Of a stretch of DNA of 64,000 nt, positions 1 to 10,359 are shown in pieces. How positions within the stretch are numbered: the stretch's first letter is position 1; every line of letters begins with the position of its first letter. The position numbers were made by a program, and so were the translations under genes. Origin of the DNA: DASTOB01 sp035720425 (GTDB taxonomy: Bacteria; Chloroflexota; Limnocylindria; Limnocylindrales; CSP1-4); assembly GCA_035720425.1 (NCBI GenBank), contig DASTOB010000210.1, positions 1 through 64,000 of the forward strand, written 5' to 3'. The notes beneath the pieces are model-generated. The model was given only the letters and a program-made list of their open reading frames with translations, was not told where the DNA came from and did not search any database.

Positions 1-72
1 GGACCCGGCGCGAGCGATGCCGCCCCGACGCGAGCGCTCCGTTCCGCCTGTCGCGGAGACCGCCGGAGCGAC

Positions 73-78
73 TACCAT
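73..78 (+). promoter_or_regulatory. Putative -10 hexamer for the pentose-phosphate operon
   Basis: TACCAT lies 5 nt before the ATG of the isomerase gene and fits the TANNNT form seen before many starts in this window. No clear -35 is visible. If real, the transcript would be leaderless or nearly so. It assumes the operon starts here rather than in a gene left of the window. Confidence 0.3.
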
Positions 79-83
79 GCGGA

Positions 84-1903
84 ATGACGATGCGTGACAG
101 TGCCCCTCCCTCGTCGACCCTCGCGCGACTGACCGTCCCGCCGGACGCGGCGGCCGCGCTCTCGAGTGCCGCCGACCGAGCCCGCGACGAGCGCTGGGCG
201 GAGCGGCTCTTCGACCGCGACACGACCCTGTGGTCGACGGACCCGATCGTCCAGGCTGCCATCGCGGATCGCCTCGGCTGGCTCGACGCCCCGGCGGAGT
301 TCACCGACCGGATCGCCGCCCTCGAGGGTTTCGGCGAGGGCATCCGCGAGGCCGGCTTCACGACCGCGGTGGTCATGGGCATGGGCGGCAGCAGCCTCGC
401 GCCGGAGGTGCTCCACCGCACGTTCGGTACGGCCGACGGCTGGCTGGACCTGCGCATCCTCGACTCGACCGACCCGGTCGCCGTCGGGGCGCTCCTCGAC
501 GCGGTCGACCCGCTGTCGACGCTCTTCCTCGTCGCCTCGAAGTCCGGCACGACGACGGAGCCGCTGTCCTTCCAGGCCGCCGCGTGGGATGCCGTCGAAC
601 GGGCCCTCGAGCAGGCGCGCTCCGACCAGTCGCCGGGCGAGTTCTTCGCTGCGATCACGGACCCCGGCCGGAGCGTCCAGGCCATCCCGCACCACGACGC
701 GTTGCGCGAGGTGTTCCTCAATCCGCCGGACGTCGGCGGCCGGTACTCGGCGCTGACCTACGTCGGCCTCGTGCCGGCGTCGCTCATCGGGCTCGACCTC
801 GACGCGCTCCTCGCATCCGCGTCGGCCATGCTCGGCGCCTGTCGCGAGCCGGACCCGGACGCCAACCCCGGCGTCGCCCTCGGCCTCGCCATCGGCACGC
901 TCGCGGCGGCCGGGCGGGACAAGCTCACGTTCATCCCGGATCCAGAGATCGCGAACTTCGGCTCGTGGGCCGAGCAGCTCATCGCCGAGAGCACCGGCAA
1001 GCACGGCGTCGGCATCGTGCCCGTCGACCTCGAACCGCTCGGGAGCGCGGCGCTGTACGGGCAGGACCGCGTGTTCGTGCGGATCGCCCTCGCCGGGTCT
1101 GCCGGCCCGGCGCCCGCCCTGGCGGGGCACGCCGACCCAGCGCCCGCCTCGACGGGCCAAACCGCCGACGACCTGCTCGCCGAGCTCGCGGCCGCCGGCC
1201 ACCCGGTCATCCGGATCGACCTGGCCGACCCGATCGACATCGCCGCCGAGTTCGTCCGCTGGGAGATCGCGACCGCGATCGCCGGCGCCGTCCTCCGGAT
1301 CGACCCGTTCGACCAGCCGAACGTCGAGGAGGCGAAGCAGCTCACCCGCGACGTCCTCGCCCGCGGTACGCACACGGCGGGCGCGGACGAGCCCGCCCTG
1401 GTCGACGAGGACGGCATCGCGCTCTTCGGCGATACGGCGCTCCGTCTCACGGCCGGCGACCGGACCCTCGTCGGGGAGCTCGCCCGTCACGCCGCCCGGA
1501 TGCATCCGAGCGCCTACCTCGCCGTCCAGGCGTTCATCGCCTCGTCTCCGACGAGGGACTCCGCGCTGGCCCGCCTCCGGACGCTCCTCCGCGATCGGAC
1601 CCACCGGGCCACGACGGCCGGCTACGGCCCGCGATTCCTGCACTCCACCGGGCAGCTCCACAAGGGCGGCGCGCCGATCGGCTGGTTCCTCCAGCTGACG
1701 GCCGACCATCCCGACGACCTCGACATCCCCGGCTGGCCGTACTCGTTCGGTCGCCTGATCGACGCGCAGGCGGCGGGTGACTTCGCCGCGATCGAGTCGC
1801 ACGACCTGCCGATCCTGCGGGTTCACCTGGGCGCGGATCCGGACGCCGGCCTGGCCACCCTCGAGCGGGCGCTGTCGGCCGCTCTTCCACCACTCTCGGA
1901 GGC

Positions 1904-1907
<4 letters not shown>
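84..1907 (+). CDS. pgi: Glucose-6-phosphate isomerase (Tal-Pgi type)
   Basis: Interconverts glucose-6-phosphate and fructose-6-phosphate in the cytoplasm. The 607-residue protein has the SIS-fold sugar-phosphate motifs GMGGSS (about 99-104) and SKSGTTTEP (about 152-160). Its N-terminal half reads like the isomerase part of bifunctional transaldolase/phosphoglucose isomerase proteins (the DERW...RLGWLD region), not like classical E. coli Pgi. Here it is a separate gene; a transaldolase gene may lie just left of the window (inference). A short Ala/Pro-rich stretch near 355-375 looks like a lineage insertion. It is the first visible gene of an operon, and its stop overlaps the GTG start of gnd (GTGA). 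The start is the first ATG in frame; another ATG two codons on is also possible. Confidence 0.9.
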
Positions 1908-2812
<905 letters not shown>

Positions 2813-2833
2813 CGACCGAGTAACGACCGCGCC

Positions 2834-4453
2834 ATGACGACGCGGCTCGCCCCGAAGGACGCCCATCGAACGATGCGCGAGCTCCGGCTCGCGCACGAGG
2901 GCCGCCGGAAGGGCCCCGCGAGGCCGATCGACAACCCACTCCGCGAGGGCCTCCGCCTCGAGCGGATGCCGGACCCGTGCGTCGTCGTCCTGTTCGGAGG
3001 GACCGGCGACCTATCGGCCCGCAAGGTCGTCCCGGCGCTCTACCAGCTGTGGCGGACGAACCTCCTGCCGCACGAGTTCGTCGTCCTCGCCCTGGGCCGG
3101 CGGGAGATGGACGATGAGGACTACCGGACCGAGGTCCGGTCCGCGCTCGAGCGTTTCTCGCGGGTCCAGCCCCTCGACGAGACGGTCGCGAGCGCCTTCA
3201 TCGAGCGAATCCTCTACCAGCGCCTCGACTTCGACGACGCCGGGGCGTTCGACGCGCTCGCGACTCGCCTGACCGCGATCGACGAGGACCATGCGACCGG
3301 CGGCAACCGGCTCTACTACCTCGCCACCCAGCCATCGGCGTTCAGCGAGATCGTCGCCCAGCTCGGTCGGGTGGGGCTCGACCACGAGACACACGGCGGC
3401 GGCTGGCGGCGGATCGTCATCGAGAAGCCGTTCGGGCATGATCTCGACTCCGCGCGCCGGCTGAACCGCGACGTCGGCAAGGTCTTCCGCGAATCGCAGA
3501 TCTACCGGATCGACCACTACCTCGGCAAGGAAACGGTCCGCAACCTGCTCGTCTTCCGCTTCGGCAACGGCATCTTCGAGCCGATCTGGAACCGGCGCCA
3601 CATCGACCACGTGCAGATCACGGTGGCCGAGTCGATCGGCGTCGAGGGCCGAGGGGCGTTCTACGAGGAGACCGGCGCGTCGCGCGACTTCCTCCAGAAC
3701 CACCTCCTCCAGCTCCTGTCGCTCGTGGCCATGGAGCCCCCGGCCACGTTCGAGGCGAACGCGCTGCGCGACGAGAAGGTCAAGGTCCTGCGCGCGCTCC
3801 AGGACGTCACCCCGGAGATCGTCCGGCACGACGTCGTGCGTGGCCAGTACGGTCCGGGCTGGGTCGGCGGAACACCGGTGCCGGGCTACCGCGAGGAACC
3901 GAAGGTGGACGCCCACTCCGAGACCGAGACATTCGTCGCGGCGAAGCTCAGCATCGACGACTGGCGCTGGTCCGGCGTGCCGTTCTATGTCCGGGTGGGC
4001 AAGCGCCTCCCGAAGCGGTCGACCGAGATCGCGATCCAGTTCAAGGAAGTTCCCCACCGGCTGTTCGTCGAGTCGAGCTCCGATCCGGAGCCGAACCTGC
4101 TCGCGATCCGGATCCAGCCGGACGAGGGGATCATGCTCCGCTTCGGGGCCAAGATCCCGGGGCTCGGCATCGACGTCCGATCAGTGACGATGGACTTCAC
4201 CTACGGCTCTGCCTTCGCCGTCGATTCACCGGACGCCTACGAGACGCTCATCCTCGACGCGCTCCTCGGTGATGCCTCGCTGTTCACGCGGGCCGACGAG
4301 GTCGAGACCGCGTGGGGCATCGTCGACCCGATCATCATGGCCTGGGCGGACGACGGACCACCGGACTTCCCGAACTACGAGTCCGGAACGTGGGGGCCAG
4401 CGACGGCCGATGACCTGCTCGCGAGGGATGGGCGGAGATGGCGGCGGATCTGA
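2834..4453 (+). CDS. zwf: Glucose-6-phosphate 1-dehydrogenase
   Basis: Oxidises glucose-6-phosphate to 6-phosphogluconolactone, making NADPH. The coenzyme motif GGTGDLSARK is at about 55-64, EKPFGHD at about 198, and the substrate-binding and catalytic motif RIDHYLGKE at about 226. The 539 residues include roughly 45 extra N-terminal residues before the conserved core, so a later start is possible, but no better in-frame ATG lies before the core. It is separated from gnd by 21 nt and from opcA by 4 nt. The OpcA neighbour is the known assembly and activation partner of this enzyme in cyanobacteria and actinobacteria. Confidence 0.95.
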   Translation: MTTRLAPKDAHRTMRELRLAHEGRRKGPARPIDNPLREGLRLERMPDPCVVVLFGGTGDLSARKVVPALYQLWRTNLLPHEFVVLALGRREMDDEDYRTEVRSALERFSRVQPLDETVASAFIERILYQRLDFDDAGAFDALATRLTAIDEDHATGGNRLYYLATQPSAFSEIVAQLGRVGLDHETHGGGWRRIVIEKPFGHDLDSARRLNRDVGKVFRESQIYRIDHYLGKETVRNLLVFRFGNGIFEPIWNRRHIDHVQITVAESIGVEGRGAFYEETGASRDFLQNHLLQLLSLVAMEPPATFEANALRDEKVKVLRALQDVTPEIVRHDVVRGQYGPGWVGGTPVPGYREEPKVDAHSETETFVAAKLSIDDWRWSGVPFYVRVGKRLPKRSTEIAIQFKEVPHRLFVESSSDPEPNLLAIRIQPDEGIMLRFGAKIPGLGIDVRSVTMDFTYGSAFAVDSPDAYETLILDALLGDASLFTRADEVETAWGIVDPIIMAWADDGPPDFPNYESGTWGPATADDLLARDGRRWRRI

Positions 4454-4457
4454 TCCG

Positions 4458-5669
4458 GTGACGCTCGAGACGGCCGGGGGCAACGCTGCGCCGACCCTGC
4501 GCTGGCGGTCACGGGCGCGCACGATCGAGGGCATCGAGAAGGAGCTGGCCCGGATCTGGTCGCAGCCGGACCTGACCACGACGGTCGACGGTGCACCCGG
4601 CCGGCACGTGGCCGCTCGCACGAGCGTGATGAACCTCGTCGTCGTCGCCCGCCGGCCGGAGACCGCGGAGCGCTGCGCGGCGACGATCCAGGCGCTCACC
4701 GGGCGCCACCCGTCGCGGACGCTCGTGGTGTCGCCGGCCGACCCGGACGGACCGTCCTGGCTCGACGCGCACATCCAGGCTCATTGCGTGCTGCCGCGCG
4801 AGGATGCCCCCGAGGTGTGCGCTGAAACGATCTTTCTGACCTGCGGCGGCGAGTCGGGCCGACACCTCGGCGCAGTCGTCGCACCGCTGCTCATCCACGA
4901 CCTGCCGGTGACCCTGTGGTGGCCCGGCAACCCGCCCTTCGGCCGAACCGGCGCGACCGACCTCTTTGCCACGGCCGACCGACTGGTCGTCGACGGGTCC
5001 ACGTTCGGCGAGAACGGCCTCGCCCGACTGGAGCGGATGGCGCAGCTCATGTCCGAGCGGGACCTCTCGATCTTCGACTTCGCGCTCGTCCGCCAGGCGC
5101 GCTGGCGCGAGGCGATCGCGTCGGTCTTCGACATGCCGCCGTTCATGCCGTTCCTCCGCTCGATCCGCCGCATCGCCGTCACGTACGCGACCCACGACGA
5201 GTCGGGAGACCCGACGGCCACGAACATCGTCAAGCCGCTCTATCACGTGGCCTGGCTCGCGTCGCGGCTCGGCCTGGCCGTCGCGCGACCGCTCGAGGCG
5301 CTCCCCGTCCCCCGGCGCAGCACCGCGCCGCGGGGGTTCGCGGCGACGCTGCACGAGGGCCGCCGCCAAATCGCCGTCGTCATCCGCCCGGTCACCTCTC
5401 CGATGCCGGGCGGGACGACGCTCCGGGTCGAGCTCCTCGCCGAACGACGGGGCAGCGAGCTCCGGGCCGACGTGACGGCAGAGGCGGAGACGGTTCGCGT
5501 GCATGTGTGGCGGGACGGTGTCGAAGCCCTCGATCGGGCGTTCCAGGCACCCCGTCGGACCGACGTCGACCTGCTCGCCGAGGCGATCGAGACAGGCGGC
5601 GCGGACCCGGTAGCGCGCGATGCCCTCCGGGCCGCCGGCGCCCTCGGCGGCAGCGCGTCGGCCCGGTGA
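4458..5669 (+). CDS. opcA: Glucose-6-phosphate dehydrogenase assembly protein OpcA
   Basis: OpcA-family proteins allosterically activate or assemble glucose-6-phosphate dehydrogenase; they are not enzymes. The 403-residue product shows the family's conserved blocks: an N-terminal MNLVVVARR region, a central block with LLIHDLPVTLWWPG (about residue 150), and an FDFALVRQARWREAIAS block. The GTG start 4 nt after the zwf stop was preferred over longer in-frame starts inside zwf, because the conserved region begins soon after it. The stop overlaps the GTG of pgl. Position directly after zwf matches the arrangement in actinobacteria and cyanobacteria. Confidence 0.88.
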   Translation: MTLETAGGNAAPTLRWRSRARTIEGIEKELARIWSQPDLTTTVDGAPGRHVAARTSVMNLVVVARRPETAERCAATIQALTGRHPSRTLVVSPADPDGPSWLDAHIQAHCVLPREDAPEVCAETIFLTCGGESGRHLGAVVAPLLIHDLPVTLWWPGNPPFGRTGATDLFATADRLVVDGSTFGENGLARLERMAQLMSERDLSIFDFALVRQARWREAIASVFDMPPFMPFLRSIRRIAVTYATHDESGDPTATNIVKPLYHVAWLASRLGLAVARPLEALPVPRRSTAPRGFAATLHEGRRQIAVVIRPVTSPMPGGTTLRVELLAERRGSELRADVTAEAETVRVHVWRDGVEALDRAFQAPRRTDVDLLAEAIETGGADPVARDALRAAGALGGSASAR

Positions 5670-6439
5670 TCGAACCGACCGTCATCGTTCTGCCGGATCC
5701 CGCGGCGGTGACGGCCCAGGCGGCCGACCGGATCGCCGCGGCGCTGGCCGGAGCGGTCGAGGAGCACGGGCGCGCCGACTGGGCGACGACCGGCGGCTCG
5801 ACGCCGGTGCCGATCTACCGGCTCCTCGCGTCGCCGCCACGGCGCGATCGCGTGCCGTGGGCGCGCGTCCACACCTGGTGGGGCGACGATCGGTTCGTCC
5901 CGGCGAGCGACACGCTGTCGAACGCGGCGCCCGCCCGCGAGCACCTGCTCGGCCCGCTCGGCATGCCCGAGGCGAACGTGCACGCCGTCCCGGCCGATGC
6001 CTCACTCGCCGCCGGCGAGACGGCCGACGCGTGTGCGGCGCGCTACGGGGCGGAGCTGCGCGCGAGCGGGCTCCCGACCGCCAGCGGCTGGCCGGTCTTC
6101 GACCTCGTCATCGTCGGGATCGGCTCCGATGGGCACCTGCTGTCGGTCTTTCCCGGATCGGCCACCTTCGATCGCCGCGAGTGGGTCCTCGGGATCCCGG
6201 CTCCGACCCATATCGAGCCGCACGTCCCGCGCGTCACGCTCAACCCGAGGATCCTCGACGTCGCCCGGACGCTCCTCGTCATCGTCCACGGGAGCGGCAA
6301 GGCGGCGATCCTCGGCGAGGTCTTCGGCGCCGTCCGGGACGAGCGGCGCTGGCCGGCCCAGGTCGCGCGGCGCGCCGGGGCGACCTGGATCCTCGACGCC
6401 GCGGCGGCGGAGCGGCTGCCCGCCACGGCCGGCAGGTGA
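5666..6439 (+). CDS. pgl: 6-phosphogluconolactonase
   Basis: Hydrolyses 6-phosphogluconolactone to 6-phosphogluconate, the step between Zwf and Gnd. The 257-residue protein belongs to the DevB/SOL group of the NagB-like fold. It has the phosphate loop TTGGSTPVPIY (about 40-50), HTWWGDDRFVP (about 71-81), and GIGSDGHLLSVFPGS (about 151-165) with the family Asp and His. The GTG start overlaps the opcA stop and its own stop overlaps the next GTG, so it is embedded in the operon. With pgi, gnd, zwf and opcA it completes the oxidative branch in one transcript. Confidence 0.92.
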   Translation: MIEPTVIVLPDPAAVTAQAADRIAAALAGAVEEHGRADWATTGGSTPVPIYRLLASPPRRDRVPWARVHTWWGDDRFVPASDTLSNAAPAREHLLGPLGMPEANVHAVPADASLAAGETADACAARYGAELRASGLPTASGWPVFDLVIVGIGSDGHLLSVFPGSATFDRREWVLGIPAPTHIEPHVPRVTLNPRILDVARTLLVIVHGSGKAAILGEVFGAVRDERRWPAQVARRAGATWILDAAAAERLPATAGR

Positions 6440-7251
6440 GCGTGCGCACCGTCGGGTCGGCCGACGGGACGCCGATCGCGGTCTTCGCGTCGGGCGATCC
6501 GTCCACCCCGCCGGTCCTCCTCGTCCATGGCACGACGGCGGACCACACCGCCTTTCGGACCATCGATCCGCTGCTCGGGGAGCGGTTCGCGGTCCATGCG
6601 ATGGACCGGCGCGGCCGGGGAGCGAGCGGCGACGGCCCCGCATACGCGATCGAGCGCGAGTTCGAGGACGTCGCGGCGGTCGCGGATCGGCTGGCCGACG
6701 AGACCGGACGGCCGATCGGCGTCGTCGGCCACTCGTTCGGCGGGCGGTGCGGGCTCGGCGCGGCGATGCACACCCGAAGCATCGGCCGCCTCGTCGTCTA
6801 CGAGGGCGCGCCGGAGCCGGCGGGCGCGTCGTTCGACCCGCCGGGCTTCGTCGAGCGGTTCGAGCGGCTCCTCCTCGAGGGCCGACCGGCCGACGCCCTC
6901 GAGGCGTTCTTCCGGGACGTCGTCGGGATGGACGACGCCGCGCTCGCGGCATACCGCGACAACCCGATCTGGCCGGTGCGGGTCGCGGCCGCCGGGACGA
7001 TCCTGCGCGAGATGACCGGAGCGGGATCTCCGGCGGCGGGAATCGACGCGCTCGGCGCCGTTGCGTGCCCGGTCCTGCAGGTCCTCGGCGGCGAGAGCCG
7101 GGACGTCTTCCGCGACGCGACCGAGGCCCTCGACGCACGCCTGCGCGACGGTCAAATCGCGGTCATCCCGGGAGCGGCGCACGCCGCCCACCACACGCAT
7201 CCGGACGCGTTCGTGGCGGCGGTCGCGCCGTTCCTCCTGCAGGTGACGTAG
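6436..7251 (+). CDS. Alpha/beta hydrolase
   Basis: A 271-residue alpha/beta-hydrolase-fold protein. An HGTT stretch near residue 31 forms the oxyanion region, and GHSFGG (about 97-102) carries the nucleophilic Ser. A C-terminal GAAHAAHHTHPD region supplies a candidate catalytic His, and an acid near LGGESRD completes a plausible triad. No signal peptide is seen, so it is probably cytosolic. The substrate cannot be read from sequence. It is translationally coupled to pgl by a GTGA overlap, yet it has no known role in the pentose-phosphate pathway. A lactone or ester substrate is possible but unproven. Confidence 0.78.
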   Translation: MSVRTVGSADGTPIAVFASGDPSTPPVLLVHGTTADHTAFRTIDPLLGERFAVHAMDRRGRGASGDGPAYAIEREFEDVAAVADRLADETGRPIGVVGHSFGGRCGLGAAMHTRSIGRLVVYEGAPEPAGASFDPPGFVERFERLLLEGRPADALEAFFRDVVGMDDAALAAYRDNPIWPVRVAAAGTILREMTGAGSPAAGIDALGAVACPVLQVLGGESRDVFRDATEALDARLRDGQIAVIPGAAHAAHHTHPDAFVAAVAPFLLQVT

Positions 7252-7297
7252 ACCCGACCCACCGATCCGGGTGACAGACGCGCCGCCCGGACGCGCC

Positions 7298-7303
7298 TAC
7301 GGT
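7298..7303 (+). promoter_or_regulatory. Putative -10 hexamer for the histidine kinase gene
   Basis: TACGGT lies 7 nt before the ATG at 7311, in the same position as similar hexamers elsewhere in the window. If used, the ATG at 7311 would start a leaderless message, which favours it over the upstream GTGs. Confidence 0.3.
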
Positions 7304-7310
7304 GGTGGCG

Positions 7311-8705
7311 ATGGCCCACTCTTCCGCCCTCGATCCCGGGTTCGGGGCGGCCAGCGCGGACCGATTCCGCGCGCTGCTGCGCCGCATCGTCCCGCTGGCC
7401 GTCGTGTTCGGCGCGCTCGAACTCCTTCTTGCCGCCCTCTACGGTGACGCCTCAACGGCGGGCGTCGGGGTCATGACCACCGGGTACGGACTGTGGCTCC
7501 TCGCAATCGCGAGCCGACTCGGCACGTGGTCGATCGGGCACATCGTCCTCGCCGCGTGGATGCCGATTCTGCCGCTCGCCGTTGTCGCGGCGGCACTCCA
7601 ACCGCTTGCCGTTCCCGCCCTCACGATCGTGCCCCTCGTGGCGGCCGCCGCGACGCTCCCGTTCGAGCCCGACCCGGGCCGAATCCGCCGCCTCATGTTC
7701 GTGACCGGTTTGTCTGCGTTTGGGGTCATCGTCGTCGGGACGGCGGAGCCGTTCCCCACACTGCTGCCAGCGGCGCTGCACTATCCGTTCGTCGTCAGCA
7801 CCTCCGCTGCCGCGGTCGGACTGTTCCTCTATCTGTTGTCCCAGTTCTCGTGGCGCCTTCGGGAGGCTCTGGGCGATGCGGTCCGCGCGACCGTGGAACT
7901 CGATGAGGCGCACCGCGAGCGACGCCGCATCGACCGCGAACTCCACGAGGCCCAGCGGGTCGCGAGCCTGGCCACCCTGGCCGGCGGCGTCGCACACGAC
8001 TTCAACAACCTGCTGACCGCCGTCGTCGGCAACGCCGAGCTGGCGCTGAGCGACACGCCGGCCGACTCGCCCATTCGCGGCGAGCTCGAGGCGATCCGGG
8101 ACGCCGCCAACCGGGCGGCGGAGTTGAGCCGCCTCATGCATGTCTACTCGGCCGGAGCGCGGTTCACGACTGGGCGCGTCGCACTGCCAGCGCTCGTCGA
8201 CGATCTCCGGCCGGATCTCGACGCGGCGCTCCCGGCGGGTGTCGAGCTCGTCGCAGAGCTCGATCGCGCGACACCGGACGTGCTCGGCGATCCGCGCGAG
8301 CTTCGGCGGATCGTGGAGCACCTCGTCGCGAACGCCGGGGAGGCGATCGCCGAGACGGGCGCAGAGTCGGGCGATCCCACGACCGACGGAGGCGCCCCAC
8401 GCGGCACGATCACGATTCGGGTCGAGCGGCGCGAGGTGACGGCGGCCGACCTCGCGACGGCGGTCGGCGACGACCGCGCGGGACCGGGGTCGTACGCCGT
8501 CCTGACCGTCGACGATACCGGGCCGGGCGTCGACCCATCGCTGCGCGAGCGGATCTGGGACCCCTTCGTGACGACACGCTTCGTCGGCCGCGGACTTGGG
8601 CTCGCGGCGGTGTTCGGCATCGTCCGCGGGCACCACGGCGCCGTCCGGGTCGACGACCGACCGGGCGGCGGCGCACGCTTCGAGGTCTTCCTGCCGCCGG
8701 CCTGA
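7311..8705 (+). CDS. Membrane sensor histidine kinase (HPK4-like)
   Basis: A 464-residue sensor kinase. The N-terminal 180 or so residues form about six hydrophobic segments with no recognisable extracellular ligand domain. A short coiled-coil linker leads to a HisKA domain whose H-box reads GGVAHDFNNLL (about 228-238), typical of the HPK4 group. A HATPase_c domain follows, with an N-box around HLVANAGEAI, a G1 box DDTGPGVD and a GRGLGLAAVFGI G2 stretch. No receiver domain is fused and no response regulator is adjacent, so the partner is encoded elsewhere. The start is taken at ATG 7311; GTGs at 7302 and 7305 are alternatives. Confidence 0.85.
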   Translation: MAHSSALDPGFGAASADRFRALLRRIVPLAVVFGALELLLAALYGDASTAGVGVMTTGYGLWLLAIASRLGTWSIGHIVLAAWMPILPLAVVAAALQPLAVPALTIVPLVAAAATLPFEPDPGRIRRLMFVTGLSAFGVIVVGTAEPFPTLLPAALHYPFVVSTSAAAVGLFLYLLSQFSWRLREALGDAVRATVELDEAHRERRRIDRELHEAQRVASLATLAGGVAHDFNNLLTAVVGNAELALSDTPADSPIRGELEAIRDAANRAAELSRLMHVYSAGARFTTGRVALPALVDDLRPDLDAALPAGVELVAELDRATPDVLGDPRELRRIVEHLVANAGEAIAETGAESGDPTTDGGAPRGTITIRVERREVTAADLATAVGDDRAGPGSYAVLTVDDTGPGVDPSLRERIWDPFVTTRFVGRGLGLAAVFGIVRGHHGAVRVDDRPGGGARFEVFLPPA

Positions 8706-8760
8706 TCCCGGACGATGGATCGGCCGGCGCGGGTCGGCCCGGTCGTGCGAGACTCTCGGC

Positions 8761-9018
8761 GTGGACGTCCTCGGCTGGCTCGTCGTCGGATTCATCGCCG
8801 GGTGGTTGTCCGGCATGGTCGTGCCCGGCCGCAGCGCCCGCGGCTGCCTGCCGAACATCCTCGTAGGCGTGCTCGGCGCGATCGTCGGTGGATACCTCGC
8901 CCGCGAGCTGCGCATCGGCGACCCGAGCGGCTTCCTCGGCGCGGTCGTCGTCGCGTTCGTCGGGGCCGTCGTCGTGCGACTCGCCATCGGCCTGGTCGAC
9001 GGGGATCGGTCGCGCTGA
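8761..9018 (+). CDS. GlsB/YeaQ/YmgE-family small membrane protein
   Basis: An 85-residue, very hydrophobic protein with three predicted helices and Gly-rich helix faces. The arrangement, including the GWLSGMVVPGRS turn and NILVGVLGAIVGG helix, matches the transglycosylase-associated (GlsB/YeaQ/YmgE) family. These are stress-related membrane proteins of unknown mechanism. The start is a GTG at 8761, immediately before the first helix. It lies alone between the kinase and citrate synthase on the same strand. Confidence 0.75.
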   Translation: MDVLGWLVVGFIAGWLSGMVVPGRSARGCLPNILVGVLGAIVGGYLARELRIGDPSGFLGAVVVAFVGAVVVRLAIGLVDGDRSR

Positions 9019-9098
9019 GGCTCCGGTTGGTCGCCGCACGCGGACCGCAGCCGGCACGTTTGGGCCATTCGGACCGGGTCGCCCGCCCCGGTCGAGGG

Positions 9099-9104
9099 TA
9101 GGAT
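9099..9104 (+). promoter_or_regulatory. Putative -10 hexamer for citrate synthase
   Basis: TAGGAT ends inside the upstream ATG at 9103, so a transcript begun from it would exclude that ATG and start near 9111. An AGGAGG ribosome-binding site (9114-9119) follows, 13 nt before the ATG at 9133. This supports the shorter protein. Confidence 0.3.
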
Positions 9105-9132
9105 GGCCGGGTCAGGAGGCCTGCCGAACGCG

Positions 9133-10263
9133 ATGACCGACTCCCCCGCCGACTCCCGCGTCGACTCCCCCGCTCCGCAGCGACCCTACTCCCCCGGCCT
9201 CGAAGGGGTCGTCGCCGGCGAGACCGCGCTCGGGCACGTCGACGGCGAACGCGGCCGGCTCACGTACCGCGGCTACCGGATCGGCGATCTCGTCGAGCAC
9301 GGCACCTACCCCGCCGTCGCGAACCTGCTGTGGACCGGCGAGTGGGATCCCGGGTTCCGGTTGCCGACCGCACCCATTCCGCCCGCCGTCCTGGAAACGC
9401 TCCGCGCGCTCCCTGGCGACGCGAAGCCGATGGACGCGCTGCGCACGGCGGTGTCCGCGTGGGGCGCGACGCAGACACTCGACTGGCCGCCGACGGCCGA
9501 CCAGGCGCGCGCGCTCACCGCGTTCTCGCCGTCCGCGCTGGCCGCCTTCGCCCGGCTGCGCGCCGGGCACGAGCCTGTCGCCCCCGATCCGTCGCTCGAC
9601 CTGGTCGACGGCTTCCTCTATCAGCTGACCGGCGAGCGTGCCGACCCGGGCACGGTGCGCGCGCTCGACGCGTACTTCATCGTCGGTGCCGAGCACGGCT
9701 TCAATGCGTCGACGTTCACGGCCCGGGTCATCACCTCGACCCGCTCGGACATCGCGTCGGCGGTGGTCGGGGCGATCGGAACGATGAAGGGGCCGCTCCA
9801 CGGCGGGGCGCCGTCGGAGGTCGTCGACCAGCTCGCCCAGGTTGGCTCAGTCGAGCACGCTGAGGAGTGGATCCGCGGCGCGTTCGAGCGCGGGGAGCGG
9901 CTCATGGGCTTCGGCCACCGCGTCTATCGCGCCTACGACCCGCGCGCCGCCGCCCTCCGCAAGGTGGCCGAGTCGATGGAGCACAAGCCGGACTGGCTCG
10001 AACTCGCCATCGCCGTCGAGGACGTCGCGCTGCGCCTCCTCGCCGAGAAGAACCCGGACCGGCCGATCAAGACCAACGTCGAGTATTACGCGGCGCCGGT
10101 GCTCATGGGCGTCGGCCTCACGCCGGATCTGTTCCCGGCCACGTTCTCGCTGTCGCGCCACGCCGGCTGGACCGCCCACGTCCTCGAGCAGGCGGGCGCG
10201 AACCGGCTCATCCGGCCCGATGTGAACTACATCGGCCCCGGGGAGCGCGACCTGCCGGGCTGA
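9133..10263 (+). CDS. gltA: Citrate synthase (type II, actinobacterial CitA-like)
   Basis: Condenses acetyl-CoA and oxaloacetate to citrate. The 376-residue product has the catalytic His stretches GPLHGGAPSEV (about 219-229) and GFGHRVYR (about 257-264). The third catalytic position, usually Asp in NVDFYSG, is Glu here (NVEYYAAPV, about 309). A Glu at this site is recalled from one subgroup of actinobacterial and Thermus-like enzymes, so activity is likely, but a 2-methylcitrate synthase role cannot be excluded. The longer ATG at 9103 is possible. The 9133 start is chosen because AGGAGG precedes it and a -10-like hexamer overlaps 9103. Confidence 0.85.
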   Translation: MTDSPADSRVDSPAPQRPYSPGLEGVVAGETALGHVDGERGRLTYRGYRIGDLVEHGTYPAVANLLWTGEWDPGFRLPTAPIPPAVLETLRALPGDAKPMDALRTAVSAWGATQTLDWPPTADQARALTAFSPSALAAFARLRAGHEPVAPDPSLDLVDGFLYQLTGERADPGTVRALDAYFIVGAEHGFNASTFTARVITSTRSDIASAVVGAIGTMKGPLHGGAPSEVVDQLAQVGSVEHAEEWIRGAFERGERLMGFGHRVYRAYDPRAAALRKVAESMEHKPDWLELAIAVEDVALRLLAEKNPDRPIKTNVEYYAAPVLMGVGLTPDLFPATFSLSRHAGWTAHVLEQAGANRLIRPDVNYIGPGERDLPG

Positions 10264-10264
10264 T

Positions 10265-10359
10265 CGCCGCGTCCGGCGTTCCGCGCCGCGTCCCGCGTTC
10301 CGCGCCGCGTCCGGCGATCCGCGCCGCGTCCCGCGTTCCGGCCCGCGTCGGACATTCCG
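10265..10359. repeat. Five tandem copies of a 19-bp unit after gltA
   Basis: Starting just after the gltA stop, the consensus CGCCGCGTCCCGCGTTCCG recurs at 10265, 10284, 10303, 10322 and, degenerately, 10341. The array is entirely non-coding and ends where a 16-nt inverted repeat begins. No hairpin with a T-tract is seen, so it is not an obvious terminator. Confidence 0.75.
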
